Shown here: one piece after another, positions 35,716 to 53,090 of the stretch
Numbering within the stretch: the stretch's first letter is position 1
How the letters are laid out: every line of letters starts with the position of its first letter
Assembly (NCBI RefSeq): GCF_048128805.1
Contig: NC_136005.1
Location: 14,769,760 to 14,833,759 of the forward strand
Source: Centroberyx gerrardi
Lineage: Eukaryota > Chordata > Actinopteri > Beryciformes > Berycidae
DNA: 64,000 nucleotides
Direction of reading: 5' to 3'
Made by a program: the position numbers and the translations under genes
The notes under the pieces: generated by a model
Database searches by the model: none
What the model saw: only the letters and a program-made list of their open reading frames with translations
What the model was told of the DNA's origin: nothing

Positions 35716-38655
35716 CCCGCACCCACTAAAGTATTTAGACTGTTTGCCAAACCTGTTTGCTTTGGGATGAGGGAATGCCATTTGTGAACTTCAGTGAGAG
35801 CAGGAAGAAATTCCTCCTCCTGCACTTCTTTGCTTTGGACTTTTTAAAGTCACAGTGAAATGAAAAATGACTTTTTCACCGTGTTATGGCTAATTCTCCA
35901 TTCCATAACATACAGCTTAACAACACAAAATTAACAAGATTTTTATTAAATTTTGTTTACAAAGTGTGTTTTCAAAATCCTATTGCTTTTACTTCCTGGA
36001 AAATGGCAAATCTTTAGCGGTGACTTCACTGCGTGCCAGTAGGCGTACATAACACCCCCCCCCCCCCCCCCCATCATATAAAACCTGCAGCTGGCAAGTG
36101 GCAACAGGATGCAGCGGTGCGTTTTTCTGTTTCCTTACGCAAGACACCAGCGGCTAGAGTTTATTCATTTTGAAGAATCTGGAATTTGTGACAGCTCAAT
36201 AATATACGGAAAACACCGAATCTCTTTTTCTCTATTTTTCTCTACATTTATTTTATTTTATTATTTGGTCATATTCCAAACTGCCCACTTTTGAACCATC
36301 CCTTCTTGCGTTATGTCTCACCCCAACATCCTGTTTCAATATGTCAAAATTAGGGAAGGAAGTCACCATCGAAATGCCGTATCCTTGTGACTTAAATGCA
36401 GCATGAAGCATTTAGTCTGAGTGAGCTAGACTAACAATGGAGCTATCCTGTGGAGTTACAACTACATTCAAATACACACACTCACTCGTTCATTTACATG
36501 GTTTGCCAATCCTGTTTGCTTTGGCTTGGAGAGTGCCGTCTTTGAGCCACAAAAGTATTTATCAGTTTTATTGACTGCAGGTAGAATTTCCCTCTCCTAC
36601 AGCTGTGTTGTTTTGCTTTAGATGTTTTAACTCCAGCATTTTAGCAACAATGCTTCCTTTTTAGATCCTTGTTCAATGTTAAAAAATCTTTATTTTAATC
36701 TTCATTTATCCAGGGAGGGTTTTGCTGAGCATGAATGCTCCTTTTCAACGTCTCAAGCATTCAGTTACATGGATCTTGTATCTCCCACATAATAATAATG
36801 AAACGTTATGTCTCACAGAGTCTGTACCAGTCCGTGTACCGGAGTCGGACACAGGAGAGTGTCTGTACCTGAACGACATGCGTGAGTACCGCTCTGCGCC
36901 CATCAATCCATCCATCAGCATTCCTGCCATTCACACTTTTTGTCCGTGTTCAAACATAAGCAACAAGTGTGACTTCATTTTTTCCACGGCTGTTGCTTAC
37001 CAATGTGTGTTTGCCCCAACAGCGGAGGAGAAAGAAATAGAAGCAGAAGAAGCAGCGCGTCCGTCCCCACGCCCTCGTCTGCAAAGTGAGTTGTTGAGTC
37101 CCTCTCTCTTCATGCCGCTCTTTTATTTTTATCTCAGGTATTTATTCTCAGGTATTAAGAATATTCTCTTTACCTGATGCTTGATTGAAATAATTAACTC
37201 ATGTCCATCTTACAAACTTTAGAGCCTTTAATGTTTTAAAGAGCTATTTGAAACAGTGTAAGGTACAATGTGCTGTTCTGTGATCATATCATTTTAATAA
37301 TCAACTGTGATTTCACGACAAAGTTCTCCGCCCAACTATTCTACACAAAGCTCCTATCTATCTATCTTAGGGCTGCAACTAATGATTATTTTCATTACCG
37401 ATTAATCTATCAATTATTTTTTCAATTAATCGAATAATCACGTAGTCAATAAAATGTCAAAATTAATGCCAAATGCCCATCACAAGTTCCAGGGCCCCAA
37501 GTGATTCTTAAAATTGCTTATTTAGTCTGACCAGCAGCCAAGAAAACCCTTATTCAAGTTTCATTCATTCATTCATTTTGTAATGATATGAAACAGAAAA
37601 AACGTAGAAAAGCAGCAAAACGATTAATTATCAAAATTATAATAGATTAATTTCTGGCAGTCAGCTAATCGATTAATTGACTAATCGTTTCAGCACTGTT
37701 CTATCTATCTATTTATCTATCTATATATATTATACATCAAGACACTCATTCTTTTATTTATTTTATTTTATTTATTTATTCATCATGTGTTTTTCGGTGT
37801 CTCACAGGACCTGAGAAGAAACCTTCAAGGCAGGCAATGATGCCTCCTGTTCCTGCTCCTCGCCCCTCCGTTCTTTCCTCCTCCCTCCCCTCCTCCGCCT
37901 CCTCCGCTCTCCCTCCCTCCTCCACTGACAACCTGGACGGGAGGATGAGACGCCTCACTGTGTCTTCAGTCTCACCCGACCCTCTGGTGCAGAGTAAGTT
38001 ACTTCTTCACTGCTTCATTGGGCCCAATGTATACGCATACAGTGCAACATGTGGCGTCTCTATCCATCTTTTTTGTTATCTATCATCTGTTTTATTCATT
38101 TGCCATTGCACTAAAGCAGTGGTTCCCAACCAGATAATTTTTTTTTTTTTTTGGGAGGGGGCCGAGATTTATGTGATAGGAAAAAAACATATTTCTACTA
38201 TACAAATGTATTATTATGTGTAATTTTACTGTGTTGTTATTGACTGTTACTGACTGACTGGGGGTGGTAATTTTGGGGTGGTGTGAGATGATTTATGGCA
38301 TAGAAGGAAACATATTTCTACTGTACTTATCATGTCTATTTTTTCAGATTTTTCTCTAATTTTTGCCTCTCTGCCTCCTCTGATAATCAAATGAAATGAC
38401 CTGAAAAGGGAAAATCATTTCTGTTCACCACTCTGCATATGCAGCCTGTGATTTGGATCATGAGTCGGCATTGCTTTGTTTTAAGGAGTAACAAGCCAAA
38501 AAGTTTGAGAACCACTGATCTATCTATCTGTTTGACATTTCTCTAAAGGATATGGTCTGTCAAAGCTCGTGGTTTGATCCAGTCTTGTCTCGCCCTCAGA
38601 TATAACAGAGGAGCTGAAACTGAAGTTCGAAAAGAGGCAAGTGTGTCAAGAGTGA
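29532..38655 (+). CDS. stap2: Signal-transducing adaptor protein 2 (PH-SH2 adaptor), 417 aa, 13 exons
   Basis: Exons: 29532-29618, 31509-31580, 31735-31854, 31956-32012, 32640-32800, 33060-33191, 33515-33584, 35263-35365, 35573-35656, 36819-36881, 37023-37085, 37808-37993, 38600-38655 (1254 nt, all junctions in frame). A PH domain (about 15-112) opens with CYYEGYLEKRSFKDK and closes with ARELWKAYIHSVL. An SH2-like domain (about 167-265) has the phosphotyrosine-binding arginine at R192 (GNLLLRPG) and the HYLV strand. The C-terminal third is acidic and proline-rich, with PVPPKP, PVPAPRPS and a Y312-L-N motif that could bind a Grb2-type SH2. STAP2 adapts receptor and cytoplasmic tyrosine kinases to STAT and NF-kB signalling. 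Human STAP2 is 403 aa. (TG)n tracts precede exons 2 and 3. Confidence 0.93.
30117..30152. repeat. (TG)n microsatellite, stap2 intron 1
   Basis: A TG run of about 17 units, downstream of a roughly 20-base poly-A run at about 30016-30035. Confidence 0.9.
31444..31500. repeat. (TG)n tract at the stap2 exon 2 acceptor
   Basis: About 28 TG units end eight bases before exon 2 (31509), with only TTGTGCAG between. Exon 2 has no independent long polypyrimidine tract. Confidence 0.95.
31684..31731. repeat. (TG)n tract at the stap2 exon 3 acceptor
   Basis: The TG run, with one GC interruption, passes into TTTCACCAG just before exon 3 (31735). Confidence 0.93.
32384..32473 (+). mobile_element. 3' tail of a SINE/LINE with (TGTAA)n end, stap2 intron 4
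   Basis: The words GTAAGTCGCTTTGGA and AAAGCGTCTGCTAAATGA, followed by TGTAA repeats, form a very common fish retroposon tail. It is shared between SINEs and L2-type LINE 3' ends. The 5' body is not recognised. Confidence 0.6.
33193..33245. repeat. (CA)n tract at the stap2 exon 6 donor
   Basis: The CA run starts one base after the donor GT of exon 6 (which ends at 33191), so the 5' splice site reads GG|GTACACAC. Length change here would sit inside the U1/U6 contact zone. Confidence 0.92.
34915..34952. repeat. (TG)n microsatellite, stap2 intron 7
   Basis: TG run with one TATG interruption, mid-intron. Confidence 0.9.
35671..35713. repeat. (CA)n microsatellite, stap2 intron 9
   Basis: CA run starting about 15 bases after the exon 9 donor (exon ends at 35656). 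Confidence 0.92.
36055..36072. repeat. Poly-C homopolymer, 18 bases
   Basis: An uninterrupted C run in stap2 intron 9. Such tracts are error-prone in sequencing, so the true length is uncertain. Confidence 0.9.
37368..37698. mobile_element. hAT-like MITE of the TAGGGCTGCAAC family, stap2 intron 11
   Basis: The left end TAGGGCTGCAACTAATGATT and the right end AATCGTTTCAGCACTG are inverted copies. Subterminal runs of AATCGATTAAT words are also mirrored. It is flanked on both sides by CTAT repeats, which hides any target duplication. It resembles abundant fish hAT MITEs. Confidence 0.7.
38117..38517. mobile_element. hAT-like MITE with CAGTGGTTCCCAA ends, stap2 intron 12
   Basis: The left end CAGTGGTTCCCAACCAG pairs with the right end AAGTTTGAGAACCACTG. 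The interior has a duplicated segment (ACATATTTCTACT.TAC) and no transposase frame. The flanking octamers do not match, so the target duplication has decayed or the copy is rearranged. Confidence 0.65.
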
Positions 38656-39605
38656 CCTCTCCTGGCGGGAACATCGTCTGTGAAGCTCGGCCACAGCGAC
38701 GGCCTCAGGACAGCACAGGACCGCTCCCAGAAGCCCCGGTCTCTCCCTGGGGGACGAACCAGCACAGAATCACAATGCTGTCATGTTGTTAATACTTGTC
38801 TCTGTCAGATCCAGACTTGGCGAGGGGGAATCTCCTGATCCCTCTAGATGAATTAGAGTGAGGACTCGCTCTGTTTCCACTCACTGCCGCTTTCTGCCTC
38901 CTCTGCATGGAGGCTGCGTCGGCTGCCGGTCGTCAGCCGGCTGTCAGCAGCAAAGCCTCTCAGAAGATAAACACGTTATTGATTTCTCTCCGCCCTGGAA
39001 ACTCACTAGTGAATTAACTGACTGTAAATAGGGGTGTACATGTCACATTATCCTCACCATGTTTCTCCTATACATTTTGCACTTTTACCTTGAAGACAGC
39101 TTGATTTTTTTGTAATCAGATTTTCTATACCTCTCAGTGTTGTTCTTTTCTATTGTTTGCAGTGTCATCAGCTGTTGTGTACATAATGTGTTACTGTCCC
39201 TGTTTTTACTGCAGTGTACCATGAAGGAAAGAAAATGAATCACAGGGAGTTGGCCTTTAGGTTCTTCTTTTCTTGTTTGCTTAATAACGTAAAAACAGAA
39301 ATAGAAGAAATCAAGGAATGTTGTCAGAAATCAGTCATCCTAACAGTCTGTTTTGTTATTCTGTGCCAGCTGCTCTGCCTTTCATGTTACAACGCCCTTG
39401 TTTTTTATACTCTACAAATGACATACCAATTTCCTCTCACTCCGTCTCACTCGCTCACTCATGGGACCAGAAATCCATGAACAAAGTGCTCTTACTCCTT
39501 TATTACCTCAATGACTGATACATTATAGTGGAAAAATTAAACTAACTATTTACAATACATTGTGTAATTACTTTAGCATGTGAAATAAAGGTAAAATAAC
39601 TCTCA
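38656..39605 (+). other. Probable stap2 3' UTR with polyadenylation signal
   Basis: No further coding exon is seen. The first AATAAA downstream of the stop codon is at 39584-39589, preceded by ATTAAA at about 39535. This predicts a 3' UTR of about 0.95 kb that would overlap the predicted end of the convergent fsd1 transcript. Confidence 0.5.
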
Positions 39606-41058
39606 ACTGGAAGCTTCTTTAAAGCATTGCAGGCTATAGGTATTTAGGGGGGATGCATACAGAAAGAGCAACATGACAGATCAAGACTGTACCATACAGA
39701 GATCAGGCGGGGCACAAGTAGGGAGTTTATAACATCGGTAAACACTTTCCAGAGAATCACTTCTCACCCAGGTAGACCCCAAACCTGGTTAACAACTCTC
39801 AAAATACAGCTTGTGGGCTGAAGCTACTGGCTAGCTATTTTGTTATATTAGGACTACAGACAGCATCAGGCTAGTCCACTGTTCATAATGGCTTCTCTCT
39901 TCAGGAAATAAAACGCTGACGTTAGGTGGACACACACACATACATACAGGCAATAGAGTACAGTCGGATCTAGGGTGAATAGAATGTGTACAGTACAGAC
40001 AGTCGTTTCCAAAGCCTTGAATAAACGTCCAACTCTGTAACTCCTAATACAAGCAGCTCTGTTGATGAAAACCAACAGTCAACACCGACTCTGATTTAAA
40101 AAACTAACAGAGCCTCAGTGGGAGGCTGCTGCACGCAGTAATATGGGACCGGACTACAAAGTGAACTGCAGCGCATACTGTTATTCTACATGGATCCTTG
40201 GCAAGTAAAGCAATACCACACCTCCAATATGTGTTACATTTCATCTCTTAACTTCTAACTTCACGATCCACTAGTTGCTGGCAAAGTAGAGTTTAATATA
40301 TTCCTGATTCAGCAATGAACTACATTTTATACAGTAGCATCATCTACAAGCAGGTTGTTATTTGGGTTACATAGGTTTGAGTGGGTTGACTTTGTACTAT
40401 ATAAAAAAAGTTAGAGGCATAAGATTCAGTATGTGATGATTATTTCTACTGAGCTACATTACAACCAAGTTATATGGACACTGACACAATACATTGTTTT
40501 AAGTTGAAATGGGGAGACCATCTCCTGCACTGAAATATGAGCATGTTGCTATGGATCACCCGATTTGGCCTTGCAGTTTGGATATGAGATTAGGAAGGCA
40601 CAGGGAGAGAGCAGAGTTAGACGAGGCAGGGCGTGACCCTACACCTGCAGCTGGCTGCATGACGGTATGGTAACAGTTTTGGTGATGGAATGGGAGGGCA
40701 GCGGCCAGCGCTAAATCATTGCTCTAGTAGCAGTGGGACAGAGCTAACCGAATGTGTAGAGAGCGGAAAACAAGTAAGACTACACTTAATGTGTCCCAAG
40801 CATCACAACAGCCAAGAGTCATAAAACTGAAGAATTCTGTCACTGAGGGGTCAGATGACTCACTCATTCCCCAAACCGTTTTTCCCGTCATGCAACACAG
40901 ACATTGCATTTGGTACAGCCTAAGCCATCATATTCCAGTGATTTAACTCTTCCATGATATGGCTTTGGCCGCAGCCAGGGCAGAGAGGTAATGTTCTGCA
41001 GCAGGTGACTGTGGCTGGGCAGAGCTGGGCAGGCGTCCAGCTGGCTGGGTGGATGGGA
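39485..41058 (-). other. Probable fsd1 3' UTR
   Basis: Downstream of the fsd1 stop on the minus strand no coding exon is seen. A minus-strand AATAAA (TTTATT at 39499-39504) is the best downstream polyadenylation signal found, implying a 3' UTR of about 1.55 kb. An upstream minus-strand ATTAAA near 40292 could end it earlier. Confidence 0.45.
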
Positions 41059-48825
<7,767 letters not shown>

Positions 48826-51800
48826 CCCGCCGCTCCGAAGCTCCAGCGCCGCACAAACTGGAAACACAGTCGCTATTTTCCTCCGTCGCCCGGTTTTGGC
48901 TTATTTGCACCACTGAGCTGGTACTGATGCTGCTGGAGTGCAATGCATCTTCGTACACCAACGCCTTGGGCCGTAGTGCGCTGTACGCATGCGGCAGAGG
49001 AGGATTGTGGGTGTTGATGTTTCTGTGTGTGTAATGGTGCCTTCAGGTGCCGTCGGAAGTATTGCAATTACGTGTTGGAGCACTCGAATGACCCATCAAA
49101 GTGGTAATTAGCCTACAACTGGGAAAGTAGATATTTTCTTTTGTTTTGTAAATGTAGTTTATTACATTATCCTGAACAGTAATATAAAATAGAAGGCCTT
49201 TGAGTACAAAAATAACAAATAACATGTTTTTATATCAAAAAGTTTCACTAAATCTGGAGGTCATAGTGTGTCAGATTGGAAGGAATAAGTACATTGTAAC
49301 GTATCCCAGGCTAGAGAGAAATGTTTGGAGTATAATTGTGAATAAAAACAACAACACTGTTACACTATTATGAAAACCATCTCCCCCCCCCCCCCGGGCT
49401 TAAATATCTACACACGCTGGCAATGGGCTCATATAAACAACTTGGGAATATCTATAAAAATTGCCAAATTCCCGAAATGTGACATTTTGGGGGCAGAGAG
49501 ACCATGGAAGCCATGTCAACAACAGACAATCCCCTGTCAGACTAAAGGGTGTAACATGATTGGCTCCAATTACATCTGAGGCTAACATTGACTATTTGCT
49601 TTAGAGGTTTCCACTATTATGGATTTCTTTACTTGTTAAGGTGAATTTTGATCAGTTTTGAAGCCACAAAGAAAATTGCTCATGCATTAGTGCATGACCC
49701 GAGTGTCCCCCTTTAACCGCATACACTGTCTCCTAGTTTGCTAGCTGTGAGTGAGATGGCAGGATCTATTTCTGACCCAACACCTTTCTTTTGAAAGTGC
49801 AGAACATCCTGTACTGGCTTTGTGCAGCACCATAGTTGTTAGCTATATATCTATATATATATATATCTATATAAAGATTAAGAATGATGAATTTGATTAG
49901 ACATATGATAACTTCATCCTGTGCCATTTCTGTTAGCATGGCTTCACTTATTTGGGAGGGTGGAGCAACTGGTTAACATAGGTAGGATCAAAATGTCATG
50001 ACAGCAACTCTATTCTGGTCTATTGATAGTAAAAAAAAAAAAAGTATGTATGTATGTATTATTATATGTTATTGATTTACAATTATATGTAACCACTGCA
50101 AATAGAATTTAGAGTTTATTCATATTAGGCTATGACAAAAGATGTATAAGAAAATGTTGTATGTATGCTAATGGCAACTGGCAAATTAGATTAGATTATT
50201 ACTTGTAATTGTTGTTTAAATTAGATTAATTAAAACACACAATTACATGGATGCCTTTATTCTGTTGCTGCAGCACAAAGAAGCTCTGTGTCGCTTATGA
50301 TTTCTAAAATAAAACAACAGCCACCAAAAAGCTAAGTTTGCTGCAGGGTCCAAATTGTTCTTCCGACCAAAAGCACTTGAATGTGCAACAAGTTACAGAT
50401 ACAACTGAACTCAAGACTCTTGAGCATTTGAAGGCAGCATAAGACCACATTTTTGTAGGGGCCATTGGCTCAATTTCTGTAGGCCTACATTTTATTTCAC
50501 CAGTAGTGTAAGAAAGGAAAACTATGGTATCTTCAGTTTTAATAAAAAAAAAATGTAGATGTTTGCCAAACCTCCTTCTGTGCAAACCTCTGTCACAAAA
50601 CCAAATTGAGGCTACACTTTTCTTCACCAACAGGTTGGCAGGACCTACTTCCGGTCTCAGTAGAATGAACAAGGTCCTAATCTTGGTTGAGGTTTCAGAA
50701 GTTACACAACCCCTGCTTATACCTTGTTTTTCTTTGTAACCTCTTTTCATTTGGTTCATTTTCATGAGTTGACAAGATGCAGAATGCTCTTCTCACTTAC
50801 TACCATGTTGCATCCTTTTACTTAGAGTATGAATGCAGGTGTGAGTCTAGATTCAGTGTTTTGATTCAAACAGCTATACTGTAAAATGTCATGAACTCAA
50901 AACGGGAAGTTGTAGGCATTTGTGTTTTCACAGCATTTCTGTAAGCATTGCGGTTCTCTTCCATGACAAGACTTGCAACAATTCCTTTTATTGCTTTCGT
51001 TTTCTTTAAAGCAATTTTCTAGAAGATTGTGGTCGGAGATTGTAATGAGAAGGTTCATATGCCTGTTTAGACTTAGTTGTGTTTTGTCACAGGAAGCCAA
51101 ACTCACATTCTAGTAGAGCGCTGTGGGAGCAAGGTGAAATGTGTTTTAGCACCCTTGCACCAAAACCCACAGAGGGCTCGGAAACCCCTATATTGTGCTT
51201 GTGTGCCACATTTTCTATTTGACCACACTCACTTCACCATGCCCACACACAGGGGATCACTGCTACTGTCTGCCATCAAAATACAGCACCAGTCAAAACT
51301 TTGGATACACACATTTTTCTTAATTTCTTACTATTTTTCACATTTTAGAATAATAGTAAAGACATCAGAACTATGAAATAACACAAATGGGAATTATGCA
51401 GTGACCAAAAAAGTGTCAAACAAATCAAAACTATCTTATATTTTAGATTCTTTAAAGGAGCCGCCCTTTGCCTTGATGGAAAGGCAAAGGCTTTGGAAAG
51501 AAATTCATACATAGGATCAACTTCACTATTTATATTTGTCTAAGAAACAAATTTCAAGCATTTTTAAGCATAAGACTTCAGATCGAAACAGCTTTAAGAG
51601 AATGAAAAACATAGTACATTCAATCCAAACTTTTGACTGGTAGTGTACATAAAGTGTCTACAACAACAAACATGTGCAGCACATGTTTAGAAACTAATTC
51701 TTATACAGGTAAAGCAGGTAAAGCATTTAGCAATCGACTTTGGGTTGTGCTCTGACCTCCTTATGTAGCACATACTGTACAGAAATGTATGAATCATTTC

Positions 51801-52087
51801 TGTGTGTGTGTGTGTGTGCAGGCAGGCAGGCAGGCGGGCAGGGAGGTTCTTTGTTTTTTTTTTGTTTTTTTTTTAGAGCATATTAATTTCCATCTTCAGT
51901 TGTTTTTGCAAACTCCACCATAGTCCCCTCGGTCGACCTGACTCTGTGCTTTTTCTCACAGTACATGGTAAACCCCTCCTCCCACCCCCACACAGTTTTT
52001 CCTCTAACTCTGTCACATCTTCAGAGAGGCAGGGAGGCAGCAGAGACAGAATGAGTATAAGCGTGCGACCACCTCTGACACGGTAGA
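48826..52087. other. Divergent interval between fsd1 and the Ig receptor
   Basis: The first ~250 bases upstream of the fsd1 ATG are G+C-rich and probably hold its promoter. The rest holds a poly-C run (about 49382), a TA-rich tract (about 49845-49870), a Tc1-like MITE (51282-51647) and a TG/GGCA tract (about 51802-51840). A 153-codon minus-strand open frame at 50304-50765 has no splice context or recognisable motifs. Confidence 0.5.
51282..51647. mobile_element. Tc1/mariner-like MITE
   Basis: The left end TACAGCACCAGTCAAAACTT and the right end CAAACTTTTGACTGGTAGTG are inverted copies beginning at TA, the target dinucleotide of Tc1/mariner. An internal GAGCCGCCCTTTGCCTTGAT word is typical of fish Tc1 MITEs. 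At 366 bp it carries no transposase. Confidence 0.8.
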
Positions 52088-52461
52088 ATGGAAATGTGGC
52101 TGAAACTCTCAACTCTGGTGCTGCTGACAGGTAGGACGCTTACCTCGATATTGAGCTGAACAAAAGAAAGCGCTGCACTGGCTGTAAAGCCATACAGATT
52201 TTATATGATGTTGTTAGATAAAGTGAATGAATGAACAGACTGAAATGTCAACTGAGCCAGGCGGAAAGCAGAGGAAATGTATATGGAGCTATTTTGGAAA
52301 GAAAAGCATTTGTTTCTATGTAGTTACTGCTGAATAGATACTGCAAAATAAACAAAGTGTGAAATTCAATTTATCTTTTATAGTAATGTTTTGATTGTTG
52401 CTATGTAATATGTCTGTCAAGCATTTGAATTCACCTACGCCTCCGGCTTCATCTCTGCCTC

Positions 52462-52492
<31 letters not shown>

Positions 52493-53056
52493 ACAACGAC
52501 AGTAACGGCCATGCCGATGTCAGCTCCACATCTGCTGATTCTGGATGAACCATCAGGGAGAGTGGAAGTTCCTCTTGGTTCCTCTCTGACTCTGGGCTGC
52601 AGTTTTAAGGCAGGGTCTAAAGTTAGGGTGAACTGGTGTTTTAACCCAAATGGATCCTCAGAAATCTGCTCTCACAAACTGTCCACTGAGGTCTATAACA
52701 AATCTGTGAAGCAGGATCAAGGGGGAGATGCTGAAATTACTTCCAATTTCACTTTATCAAACGTTGTATACAATAACAGTGGATGGTACTTTTGCGAAGT
52801 CACAATAGAGATTCCCATGTATAAACACGCTTTTAGCAATGGAACACAAGTAGTAGTTATTCGTAAGTATTACTTGTAACTTGTAAGCCTATTATGACTG
52901 TATAAATACTGTAAATATTATGGCTTTCTATGAATACAGGAATACTTCATAAAGCACTTTTTTTTGTCCATAACAGCGGAAAGCGAAATGCAGCGTACAA
53001 CCAATGCTTTAGTGACAGCTACACAAGGTGTGTTTGTGTATGTGTGTATGCGCATA

Positions 53057-53090
<34 letters not shown>

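Noticed and set aside
50304-50765. 153-codon minus-strand open frame between fsd1 and the Ig receptor
   Set aside because: Base composition is like the surrounding AT-rich DNA, no domain or motif is recognisable, and there is no promoter or splice context. Its length is within chance for a 64-kb window.
52503-52862. Assignment of the Ig receptor to CD28, CTLA4 or ICOS
   Set aside because: The NGTQVVVI strand resembles CD28-family proteins but the MYPPP/FDPPP ligand loop is absent; position and tail fit TMIGD2 better.
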